A stretch of DNA of 7,750 nucleotides from Collinsella sp. (GTDB taxonomy: Bacteria > Actinomycetota > Coriobacteriia > Coriobacteriales > Coriobacteriaceae), in NCBI GenBank assembly GCA_019419405.1, contig DYAA01000166.1, positions 1 to 7,750 of the forward strand, given 5' to 3'. Shown in pieces: positions 1-5,998 of the stretch. The notes under the pieces were generated by a model. That model saw only the letters and a list, made by a program, of their open reading frames with translations. It ran no database searches and was not told where the DNA came from. Position 1 is the first letter of the stretch; the number at the start of each line of letters is the position of its first letter. The position numbers and the translations under genes are program-made.

Positions 1-882
1 GTCCGAGATCATAAAGTCGACGGCACGGGAGTGATCGGCGATGATGCGCAGCGAGCGGCTGGCGCCGGAGTAATCGTCGGCGTCATAGGTCTTGCCGCTG
101 ATCTTCTCACCGAGCTTGATGAGGTGCTGCATCAGATCGCCGTCGTAGTTGGCGGTCTTGTGCTGCATGATGGCGGCCATGCGCTCCAGACCCATGCCCG
201 TATCGAGGTTGCGGTGCGGCAGCTCCGGCATGGAGCCGTCCTCCTGGCGGTCGTACTGGGTAAACACGAGGTTCCAGAACTCAAGGAAGCGGTCACAGTC
301 GCAGCCGGGCTTGCAGTCGGGGCTACCGCAGCCGACCTCCTCGCCCATGTCAAAGTAGATCTCGGAGCACGGACCGCAGGGACCGGTGGGGCCAGCGGCC
401 CAGAAGTTGTCGTCCTCGCCAAGGCGCGAGATGTGATCCTCGGCAACGCCCAGGGAGCGCCACACGTCGTGGGTCTCGTCGTCCTCGGTAAAGACGGTGA
501 AGTACAGGCGATCGAGCGGCAGCTTGAACTCCTTGGTGATAAGCTCGAAGGCCCAAGCGCAAGCCTGCTGCTTGGAGACGCCGCCAAAGGAGAAGTCGCC
601 GAGCATCTCAAAGAACGAGAGGTGACGGCCGTCCTCGCCGATGCAGTCGATGTCGTTGGTGCGGACACACTTCTGGCAGGAGATCGCGCCGATCTCCTTC
701 ATGGCCTTCTTGCCCTGGTAGTACTCCTTAAACTGGTTCATGCCGGCGTTGGCAAGCAGCAGCGAGGGGTCGTCGGGAACAAGGGACGAAGAAGGATAGA
801 GCTTAAGACCGCGCTCCTCAAAGAAGTTGAGGAACTTGGAGCGGATCTCGGCCGTAGTCATTGACGGGTAGTCAGCACTCAT
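1..882 (-). CDS. alaS: Alanyl-tRNA synthetase, N-terminal part (runs off left edge)
   Basis: Alanine-tRNA ligase joins alanine to tRNA-Ala using ATP in the cytoplasm. The frame is open from ATG at 882 to base 1, giving 294 codons, about one third of a typical AlaRS of roughly 880 residues, so only the class II catalytic core and the start of the tRNA-recognition region are present. Visible landmarks are class II motif 2 (RHLSFFEMLGDFSFG, residues 86-100), the GPTGPCGPCSEIYFD stretch (164-178) and motif 3 (LDTGMGLERM, 226-235). A Cys-rich insert (C185, C190, C194, C196) precedes DRFLEFWN; such inserts are common in bacterial AlaRS and may bind metal. The start is supported by GAGGAGA at 891-897, 8 bases upstream; an in-frame ATG at 861 would remove conserved N-terminal residues. 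A promoter is proposed at 929-956. Identity is very secure. Confidence 0.97.
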   Translation of the reverse strand, partial: MSADYPSMTTAEIRSKFLNFFEERGLKLYPSSSLVPDDPSLLLANAGMNQFKEYYQGKKAMKEIGAISCQKCVRTNDIDCIGEDGRHLSFFEMLGDFSFGGVSKQQACAWAFELITKEFKLPLDRLYFTVFTEDDETHDVWRSLGVAEDHISRLGEDDNFWAAGPTGPCGPCSEIYFDMGEEVGCGSPDCKPGCDCDRFLEFWNLVFTQYDRQEDGSMPELPHRNLDTGMGLERMAAIMQHKTANYDGDLMQHLIKLGEKISGKTYDADDYSGASRSLRIIADHSRAVDFMISD

Positions 883-928
883 AGAGGGAATCTCCTCGGT
901 TTCACATCGAAACAGTTCAAACGTAACG

Positions 929-956
929 ATATTACCATCCCGCCGCGCAAGTGCAA
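929..956 (-). promoter_or_regulatory. Probable alaS promoter
   Basis: On the minus strand TTGCAC (951-956) is followed after 16 bases by TAATAT (929-934). This predicts a transcript start near 922 and a leader of about 40 bases before the alaS ATG. The -35 element sits in the T-tract of the upstream terminator. Matches to the sigma-70 consensus are partial (3/6 and 4/6), so this is the best candidate rather than a certain promoter. No T-box motif or other leader structure is visible between it and alaS. Confidence 0.45.
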
Positions 957-984
957 AAAAGAGGGCCGACATAAAGCCGACCCT
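955..984 (-). terminator. Rho-independent terminator, minus strand
   Basis: Read on the minus strand, a 9-base stem (976-984 with 962-970) closes a UUUAU loop and is followed by C and six U (955-960). All nine positions pair in RNA, two as G-U. On the plus strand the same two positions become C-A mismatches and no T-run follows, which fixes the direction as leftward. It would end transcripts coming from the permease operon before alaS. Because it lies upstream of the likely alaS promoter, I read it as a true terminator rather than an attenuator. Confidence 0.75.
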
Positions 985-1038
985 ACAGCGAAAGTGCACG
1001 TTATTTAGGAGTATGCGATGCTTTGAAAAAGGCTACTG

Positions 1039-1044
1039 TATAAT
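1039..1044 (+). promoter_or_regulatory. -10 box for the small membrane-protein gene
   Basis: A perfect TATAAT lies 32 bases before the ATG at 1077, in an AT-rich stretch. No good -35 is found at 16-18 bases; TTGAAA (1023-1028) is only 10 bases upstream, too close for a standard pair. The promoter may be weak, activator-dependent, or use a shifted -10 within the following AT-rich bases (1045-1055). Confidence 0.4.
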
Positions 1045-1076
1045 TACATATAAGATTCACCCGGAAGGAGCGATCG

Positions 1077-1316
1077 ATGAAAAGCAAACGATTTGTCCTG
1101 AATGCACTTCTGGTTGTAGCACTTTTAGCGCTTTTGGCTTTCTCCTGCTGGTACGCAAACCAACCAGCATTTGGCTACGTATTGTATGCAGTAATGTCCG
1201 GCGATAAAGCCTATTACACTCTACGCGCAATTGACGTTCTCTTTTTCTATGTAGCCGGCCCCTTATCAATCGCTTTGCTCGCGTTTCTTGTCATTTACAA
1301 CTTCAAGAAACGCTAG
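1077..1316 (+). CDS. Small two-helix membrane protein, unknown function
   Basis: This 79-residue protein is not recognised. It has a short basic N-terminus (MKSKR), a hydrophobic helix at about 8-26, a polar loop holding two Tyr-rich patches (about 27-50), a second helix at about 52-75 and a basic end (KKR). The charge pattern suggests both termini are cytoplasmic and the loop outside. It looks real: GGAAGGAG (1063-1070) sits 6 bases before ATG and a TATAAT box is further upstream. It is the only plus-strand gene here and is visibly more AT-rich than its neighbours, which hints at a recent or fast-evolving gene. Its stop codon is 6 bases from the converging permease stop, with no terminator between them. 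An orphan small membrane or stress peptide is possible; no toxin family signature is evident. Confidence 0.7.
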   Translation: MKSKRFVLNALLVVALLALLAFSCWYANQPAFGYVLYAVMSGDKAYYTLRAIDVLFFYVAGPLSIALLAFLVIYNFKKR

Positions 1317-1322
1317 CGGTGC

Positions 1323-2735
1323 CTATTTGGAATCCGAATCGTCCATGGAGCCGTCGATGCCGGTTTTGGTATCGTCGTCCGAGTTGGAGTCATCGTCCTT
1401 GGCGAAGGGATTCTTGAAAAAGCTCGTCGCATCGGGCTGCAGGCCCGAGAGCTTGATCCAGGGATTCTCGAGCTCGGGCTTGGGCATCGCCTGGGCCTCG
1501 GGCGCGGTCTCGTTGCCGATGAGCTCGGACTCGTAAATGAACGTATCGTCTCCAAGCGCGTCGTAGGCGGCGACCGGGTTGCCCTCGGCATCGCGATATG
1601 GCGTGCCCTTAAATACAGCGCCGTCGTATGCCACGAGCTGGCGACCGGTCTCGTTCTCAAAGTAGTAGACGAAAATGCCCTTGAGGGCCGCGCACAGCGG
1701 AATGGCGATGACCATGCCGATGGGACCCATAAGTGCCGAACCAATAACGAGGGCCGTCAGGCTCATGATGGGATGCACCTGCACCGAACTCTGCATGACC
1801 TTGGGGGAAATGACGTTATCGGTGACGTTTTGAGCCACCATGGTCACAACGAGCGTCCACAACGCCAGCATGGGGCTGAACATAAAGCCGAGCACCGTGG
1901 CGATCGCCGCGCTTACCCAGGGACCGACAACCGGGACCAAGTGCATGATGCCGGTAAAGATGGCCATGAGTGCCGCGTAGGGATGGCCAATGAGCGTAAA
2001 GCCGATAAAGGCGAGGATGCCACCGCAGATGGACGTCACGACCATGCCGCGCATATAACCGCCGACCGAGCGCGAAAGAATCGCGACCATAAAGCGGTAC
2101 GAGGTCTCTTTTTCCTGTCCGATGATGGTACAGACCTCGTGGTGCATACGGGGATAATCGCAGGCAAGCCAGTAGGCAAGCACCAAACCCAGGAAGATTA
2201 CGAACAGCTGCGAGGCCGTGTTGGTGATCAGCGGGAACACGCCGCGACCGAGCTCAGCGGCGATTTGCGATACGTACTTGGACGCCACAGTAACCAGCGA
2301 GGACAGATTATCGTCCAAGTACTCCTTGAGCGGCGTGTTGTTGAGCGTCTTAGCGTGCGAAATCATCTCGTTGAGATCACCGCCCGCAACGCGAAGCTGC
2401 TCAGGCAGACGGCTCAGGACTTCCATAATCTGACCGAGCAAAATAGGGGACAGGATGCAGACGACGCCGACGAGCACTGCCACAACCACGATCAGCGCGA
2501 TGAGCGAACCGATGCCACGACCGACGCCGTGATGCTCGAGCCAGTTAGTGATCGGCGACATCACAAAAGCGATGATGGAACCGACAGCGAGAAACTCGAT
2601 AACCGGCGCCAAGATACCCATAAGGTTAAAGATGACGGCGGCGATGACAATGCAGCCGACGACAGCCCAAATGCGAAGCGTCAGAATACGAGTATCGCGC
2701 AGCGTGCGGTCGGTTTGTTGGGGGTGCTCAATCAT
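1323..2735 (-). CDS. AI-2E family transporter (PF01594-type permease)
   Basis: This 470-residue polytopic membrane protein belongs to the AI-2E/YdiK/PerM-like family, whose members export small molecules or exchange ions; the name comes from TqsA and does not prove autoinducer transport. Predicted membrane segments lie near 20-38, 40-60, 76-98, 168-190, 228-250, 252-275, 278-305 and 326-356, with a large soluble region between the third and fourth. Family hallmarks are MHLVPVVGPWVSAAIA (264-279) and NVISPKVMQSSVQVHPI (307-323). Residues 357-470 form a long cytoplasmic tail ending in an acidic Asp/Ser-rich segment (447-469), longer than is usual. The ATG overlaps the sigma-factor stop as ATGA (2732-2735) and the nearest GGAG is about 13 bases upstream, so translation is probably coupled to the sigma gene. 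It is the last gene of the operon. Family assignment is secure; substrate is unknown. Confidence 0.93.
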   Translation of the reverse strand: MIEHPQQTDRTLRDTRILTLRIWAVVGCIVIAAVIFNLMGILAPVIEFLAVGSIIAFVMSPITNWLEHHGVGRGIGSLIALIVVVAVLVGVVCILSPILLGQIMEVLSRLPEQLRVAGGDLNEMISHAKTLNNTPLKEYLDDNLSSLVTVASKYVSQIAAELGRGVFPLITNTASQLFVIFLGLVLAYWLACDYPRMHHEVCTIIGQEKETSYRFMVAILSRSVGGYMRGMVVTSICGGILAFIGFTLIGHPYAALMAIFTGIMHLVPVVGPWVSAAIATVLGFMFSPMLALWTLVVTMVAQNVTDNVISPKVMQSSVQVHPIMSLTALVIGSALMGPIGMVIAIPLCAALKGIFVYYFENETGRQLVAYDGAVFKGTPYRDAEGNPVAAYDALGDDTFIYESELIGNETAPEAQAMPKPELENPWIKLSGLQPDATSFFKNPFAKDDDSNSDDDTKTGIDGSMDDSDSK

Positions 2736-3523
2736 GAACGAACCATCACTCCGTCGGGGTCGATCTTGTCCTGTATCTTCTTAAGGGTACGGCGCAGCAG
2801 GCGCGAGACCTGCACCTGCGAGATACCCAACTTCTTAGCGATCTCGATCTGGGTCATGCCCTTCACAAAGCGCAGCTCGATAACCTCACGCTCACGCGGC
2901 GAGAAATCGCGGATGGCTTCCTCGATCACCAGGCGGTCATCGGTAAAATCGAGCTCGTTGTCGTCATCGGCATAGCGGTCGAGAATCGAGGGGGCATCAT
3001 CGGAATCGGACGCGCCAGGAGCCTCGATGGGCACCGAGGTATAGGCCGAAGACGATTCCATGGCCTCCAGCACCTCGTCGACGGTCACACCCAGGTACTC
3101 AGCGATTTCTTCAACCTTAGGCGAGCGCTGCAGCTCGTTAGTGAGCTTGTCGGTAGCTTGGTTAACCTTGGCAGAAAGCTCCTGCAAACGGCGCGGCACG
3201 CGCACGCTCCAGCCCTTATCACGGAAGTGACGCTTAATCTCGCCCAGGATGGTAGGCGTGGCAAACGTCGTGAACTCGAGTCCGCGCTCGGGGTCAAAGC
3301 GGTCGATAGCCTTGAGCAAACCCAGATAGCCGACCTGCATGAGGTCGTCGAGCGGCTCGCCGCGGTTCTTAAATTTGTTGGCAAGAAACCTTACCAGGTT
3401 CATATGGGACATGACGAGCTGCTCACGTGCGTCCGGATCACCGGTCTCTTTGTAGCGACGAAACAGCTCGCGGGTTTTCTCCTTGTCCCAAGCGGTCTTA
3501 CCGCTCCGGGAACGTTCGGTCAT
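2732..3523 (-). CDS. SigB/SigF/SigG-type alternative RNA polymerase sigma factor
   Basis: This 263-residue group 3 sigma-70 factor directs RNA polymerase to an alternative promoter set. Region 2 (about 35-105) contains DDLMQVGYLGLLKAIDRF (59-76), a core-binding and -10 recognition segment, then FTTFATPTILGEIKRHFRD (84-102). Region 3 follows (about 112-170), and region 4 (205-252) carries the helix-turn-helix EIAKKLGISQVQVSRLLRR (227-245) for -35 recognition. An acidic linker (173-197) separates regions 3 and 4. Length matches the SigB/SigF family. ATG at 3523 is 1 base after the stop of the RsbW-like gene, with AAGGCGG (3533-3539) upstream; the gene ends in ATGA overlap with the permease. The neighbour implies control by partner switching or direct anti-sigma binding. 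Whether it serves general stress or another regulon cannot be told here; sporulation is unlikely in this group. Confidence 0.95.
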   Translation of the reverse strand: MTERSRSGKTAWDKEKTRELFRRYKETGDPDAREQLVMSHMNLVRFLANKFKNRGEPLDDLMQVGYLGLLKAIDRFDPERGLEFTTFATPTILGEIKRHFRDKGWSVRVPRRLQELSAKVNQATDKLTNELQRSPKVEEIAEYLGVTVDEVLEAMESSSAYTSVPIEAPGASDSDDAPSILDRYADDDNELDFTDDRLVIEEAIRDFSPREREVIELRFVKGMTQIEIAKKLGISQVQVSRLLRRTLKKIQDKIDPDGVMVRS

Positions 3524-3524
3524 A

Positions 3525-3902
3525 TTAGATATCCGCCTTGAGGTCGAGGGAAAGCGTCAGGGGCGCCGCAGTCTTTTCGTAGGAATCGCACACGCTCGCC
3601 AGAATGAGCTCGGCATACACGGCAGCCTGGTCATCCTCATCGACAGTCGCCTGATCGCCAAAGGTAAAGGTCATGCCCACATGCGATTCGTCGACGTCGA
3701 ATTTGATCGAAATGTCATCGGAATCAACGGCCGTGCAGCCAAAGATAAAGGCTTCCTCGGCAGCCATACGAATGTCCTCGATGCGATCGACGGACATGGA
3801 GCACAGCGCACCAACGTTGGCGGCCGTCATACGTACGAGGCGTGCCAGACGCGGATCCCCGGCAACAGTCAGCGTGATGGGGCAAGTTGCTTCGCTACTC
3901 AT
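3525..3902 (-). CDS. RsbW-like anti-sigma factor with degenerate ATP-binding site
   Basis: This 125-residue protein resembles the HATPase_c_2 family of anti-sigma kinases (RsbW/SpoIIAB), which bind a SigB/SigF-type factor and phosphorylate an RsbV-type STAS protein. The fold is suggested by PRLARLVRMTAANVG (17-31) and IEDIRMAAEEA (41-51), which aligns with the RsbW N-box. Glu50 fits the catalytic Glu, but the Mg-binding Asn position is Phe54. No DxGxG (G1) or GxGL (G2) motif follows, and the protein is shorter than the usual roughly 140-160 residues. It may bind sigma without kinase activity. The ATG at 3902 is chosen because GAGGAGT (3909-3915) precedes it and a longer in-frame start at 4010 only adds a proline-rich shadow of the upstream gene. 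It overlaps that gene by 8 bases and lies 1 base from the sigma start. Role inferred mainly from position. Confidence 0.8.
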   Translation of the reverse strand: MSSEATCPITLTVAGDPRLARLVRMTAANVGALCSMSVDRIEDIRMAAEEAFIFGCTAVDSDDISIKFDVDESHVGMTFTFGDQATVDEDDQAAVYAELILASVCDSYEKTAAPLTLSLDLKADI

Positions 3903-4482
3903 CGCAGGACTCCTCGGAGGTCTCGGCAGGCGTATAGGTGTAATACTGAGCAGGCTTGGCTGCGGGCTTCTGAACATCATCGTCGTCAGCAGCGGCATCG
4001 TCATCGCCAATCAGAACGCGCTCAGTAGGCTGCTCGGCCTCGGCGGCGGCAGCGGCGAGCTTGCGATCGGCGTCGGCTGCAGGAACCTTCACCTTATTGA
4101 AGAGCTTCTGCACGGCACCGGCGGCAGAATCAGTCACGCTCGATACGGCATTGCTGGCCTCGGCCACGCTGCCCGTAACCTCGGAAATGTCGCGAACCAC
4201 AGCTTCGACCTCTACGAGATTGGAGGTAAGGGCGTCGACGGCGGTCTTGCTCGACTTGAGGAGCGGCTCAACCTGAGCCAACGCGGGGGTGAGCTCATCG
4301 ACAGCGCCATCGAGCTTTGCTACCACCGGCTGTGCCTCGGCGATGGTGTTGTTAAGGTCGCTCACGGTCTTATCGAGCGAATCAACGACGGTGCGGGTCT
4401 TTCGCAGCGTGAGCGCGAGCTCGATAACAGCCCACACACCGGCAACGGCGAGCAGCAGCAGGGCGATTTGAATGGGACTCAT
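3895..4482 (-). CDS. DUF948-like membrane-anchored coiled-coil protein
   Basis: This 195-residue protein has one N-terminal membrane helix (about 4-24) followed by a long heptad-like region (about 28-125) rich in Val/Leu with repeated short Asp/Glu/Ser spacers, as in methyl-accepting-protein-like DUF948 proteins. The C-terminus is low complexity: an Ala-rich stretch (143-149), an acidic cluster (160-169) and a Pro/Tyr/Thr tail. Established context: B. subtilis YtxG, a DUF948 protein, is a sigma-B-dependent general stress protein, which fits a place in a sigma-factor operon. ATG at 4482 has GGGAGG 5 bases upstream. The gene overlaps the RsbW-like gene by 8 bases and is first in the operon. It could sense envelope state for the sigma module, but that is inference; the molecular function of DUF948 is unknown. 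The family call rests on architecture more than on a motif. Confidence 0.75.
   Translation of the reverse strand: MSPIQIALLLLAVAGVWAVIELALTLRKTRTVVDSLDKTVSDLNNTIAEAQPVVAKLDGAVDELTPALAQVEPLLKSSKTAVDALTSNLVEVEAVVRDISEVTGSVAEASNAVSSVTDSAAGAVQKLFNKVKVPAADADRKLAAAAAEAEQPTERVLIGDDDAAADDDDVQKPAAKPAQYYTYTPAETSEESCDE
3909..3915 (-). promoter_or_regulatory. Ribosome binding site of the RsbW-like gene
   Basis: GAGGAGT on the minus strand lies 6 bases before the ATG at 3902, inside the 3' end of the preceding coding region. It decides the start and rules out the 36-codon N-terminal extension from 4010. Confidence 0.75.
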
Positions 4483-4523
4483 ACAAGCCTCCCGAAGGAA
4501 TCGAAATACAGACGCTGTTCATG

Positions 4524-4579
4524 GTACCCCAAAGAAGGGGAAAGATACCCAAAGGGAATGTGCGAGGTCCCAAAGACCT
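4524..4579 (-). promoter_or_regulatory. Leader region with three phased CCCAAAG repeats
   Basis: The 95-base gap between rarA and the sigma operon holds three CCCAAAG direct repeats (plus strand 4528-4534, 4548-4554, 4569-4575), 20 and 21 bases apart, about two DNA turns. Each lies in a small inverted repeat: CCCC-N6-GGGG (4527-4540), CCC-AAA-GGG (4548-4556) and AGGTC-N5-GACCT (4565-4579). None is followed by a T-run, so they are not standard terminators. On the minus strand a SigB-like -10 motif GGGTAT (4545-4550) and a near copy GGGTAC (4524-4529) appear, without a matching GTTT-type -35. A housekeeping alternative is TTGGGG-N16-TGTATT ending just before the RBS. The promoter of the operon is likely here but is not pinned down. 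Confidence 0.35.
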
Positions 4580-5933
4580 ACTTGGGCGCTCTGCCGCTAC
4601 GGTCGCGCTCGCTTTGCTCTACGCGCCACTCTTCCCAGCCACGGCCCGCAGGCTGCCAAAACGCACCGCGCTCCAGCCCCTCGGGCAAATAACGCTGATC
4701 GACCCAGCCTTCGGGATAATCATGCGGGTACTTATACACACCGTATTCGTCGCTGCCCGGGCGATGACGATCGCGCAGATAACTCGGCACCTCGCGGAGC
4801 CCACTTGAATGAATATCGGCCAACGCCGCATCGATCGAAGCCTCGCACGCGTTCGATTTAGGCGCCAAGCACACATAGAGAGCAGCCTGAGCCAGATTAA
4901 TACGGCACTCGGGATAGCCAATGACCTCGGCAGACTTAAACGCGGCATGTGCCACCAAAAGCGCCTGTGGGTCGGCGTTGCCAACATCCTCAGAAGCCTG
5001 AATCATAATACGACGAGCGATAAACTTAGGATCCTCCCCCGCGTCAATCATGCGCGCGAGCCAATAAATCGTGGCATCGGGGTCGCTACCGCGCATAGAC
5101 TTAATAAACGCACTGATGATGTCGTAGTGCATGTCACCGTTTTTGTCGTACGAAAAGCCACGGCGCGGATTGGCAATCTTCACGTCGTCAACAGTGATGG
5201 GATAGCGCTCCCCCGCCGCCGGCGCGGGCGTTCCCTCGGTATCGGGGCGCGTGACGGCAATCTCGCTCGCAAGCTCAAGCGTCGTGAGCGCCGATCGAGC
5301 GTCACCCGCTGCCAGTGTGCAAATGGTCTTAACCGTATCCTCATCGGCCGAGAACTTACCGTTCAAACCCTGCGGCGCCTCGAGCGCACGCTCAATAAGC
5401 GTGGCGATATCCTCGTCTTTAAGATGCTCAAGTTCCACCACGCGACCGCGCGAGAGCAATGCCGAGTTGACCTCGAAGTACGGATTCTCCGTCGTGGCGC
5501 CAATCATAATGACAGTACGGTTCTCAACTGCATGCAGCAGGGCATCCTGCTGCGACTTGGAAAAGCGATGAATCTCATCGATAAAAAGAATGGTGCGGCG
5601 GTCGTACGTATTCAGGCGCGTCTTAGCCTCGTCGATCACGCGACGAAGATCCTTTACGGTGCCCGTCACAGCGCTGACCTCGACAAACTCGCTCTTAGTA
5701 TGGTTGGCGATAATATGTGCCAGCGTCGTCTTGCCCGTACCGGCCGGCCCATACAAAATCACACTCGACAGCACGTCGTGCTCAATCGCGGCACGCAACC
5801 ACGAACCCTTACCGACGGCCTTTTGCTGGCCCACATACTCGTCGAGCGAATTGGGCCGCATGCGCACCGCAAGCGGCGCATTCTGAAAGGAACGCTCGCG
5901 CGTCGAAGCAGAAAAAAGGTCGTCCATAGCCAT
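4578..5933 (-). CDS. rarA: Replication-associated recombination protein A (AAA+ ATPase)
   Basis: RarA (MgsA, the bacterial WRNIP1/Mgs1 homologue) is a clamp-loader-like AAA+ ATPase acting at stalled or gapped replication forks, in contact with SSB. Counting from ATG 5933 (451 residues), Walker A is GPAGTGKTT (62-70), Walker B LFIDE (116-120), sensor 1 lies in GATTENPYF (145-153) and the arginine-finger region in SRGR (161-164). The C-terminal tetramerisation region includes ASEDVGNADPQAL, GYPECRINLAQAALYV and a YGVYKYPHDYPEGW segment typical of the family. Alternative starts are TTG at 5945 and ATG at 5927 (MDDLF, the most family-like beginning); none has a strong RBS, so the start is uncertain by a few codons. 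The gene starts about 55 bases after the dNTPase stop and probably has its own promoter plus a LexA-like box. Length and motifs are normal. Confidence 0.96.
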   Translation of the reverse strand: MAMDDLFSASTRERSFQNAPLAVRMRPNSLDEYVGQQKAVGKGSWLRAAIEHDVLSSVILYGPAGTGKTTLAHIIANHTKSEFVEVSAVTGTVKDLRRVIDEAKTRLNTYDRRTILFIDEIHRFSKSQQDALLHAVENRTVIMIGATTENPYFEVNSALLSRGRVVELEHLKDEDIATLIERALEAPQGLNGKFSADEDTVKTICTLAAGDARSALTTLELASEIAVTRPDTEGTPAPAAGERYPITVDDVKIANPRRGFSYDKNGDMHYDIISAFIKSMRGSDPDATIYWLARMIDAGEDPKFIARRIMIQASEDVGNADPQALLVAHAAFKSAEVIGYPECRINLAQAALYVCLAPKSNACEASIDAALADIHSSGLREVPSYLRDRHRPGSDEYGVYKYPHDYPEGWVDQRYLPEGLERGAFWQPAGRGWEEWRVEQSERDRSGRAPK

Positions 5934-5966
5934 CCCGTGCGTCAATCAAAAACGTTTTCCACCAAC

Positions 5967-5995
5967 AGTATACCGAATAAATACGAACTACCGTT
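5967..5995 (-). promoter_or_regulatory. Candidate rarA promoter
   Basis: TATACT (5967-5972, minus strand) matches the -10 consensus at 5 of 6 bases and would start a transcript near 5960, 27-33 bases before the likely ATG starts. At 17-base spacing the -35 would be 5990-5995 (AACGGT), a poor match that falls inside the CGAAC-N4-GTTCG palindrome. Confidence 0.4.
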
Positions 5996-5998
5996 CGT
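5983..5998. promoter_or_regulatory. Candidate LexA (SOS) box at the rarA promoter
   Basis: The 16 bases form a perfect inverted repeat, ACGAAC-TACC-GTTCGT. The inner CGAAC-N4-GTTCG equals the core of the Gram-positive/actinobacterial LexA operator. It covers the last codons and stop of the dNTPase gene and the expected -35 region of rarA, where a repressor would block RNA polymerase. On the minus-strand transcript it could also form a 6-base hairpin followed by an AU-rich stretch, a weak terminator at best. Confidence 0.5.

Noticed and set aside
31..864. A 277-codon plus-strand open frame opposite alaS
   Set aside because: The minus strand encodes unmistakable AlaRS motifs over the same bases; the plus frame is an Ala/Val/Gly/Leu-rich shadow.
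883..1076. Possible T-box or attenuator leader controlling alaS
   Set aside because: There is a terminator hairpin, but no T-box core (GGTGGNACCGCG type) is found on the minus strand, and the best alaS promoter lies downstream of the hairpin.
1773..2975. A 400-codon plus-strand open frame opposite the permease and sigma genes
   Set aside because: His/Asp/Arg-rich low-complexity translation typical of an antisense shadow; it crosses two real genes and has no suitable RBS.
3903..4010. N-terminal extension of the RsbW-like protein from an ATG at 4010
   Set aside because: The added 36 residues are Pro/Met/Ser-rich and overlap the upstream gene in another frame; a good RBS supports ATG 3902.
4545..4550. 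GGGTAT as a proven SigB-type promoter for the operon
   Set aside because: The -10 hexamer matches, but no GTTT-like -35 exists 12-16 bases upstream, so I list it only as part of a regulatory region.
4565..4579. AGGTC-N5-GACCT hairpin over the rarA stop as its terminator
   Set aside because: The stem is only 5 bases and the minus-strand sequence after it has no T-run.
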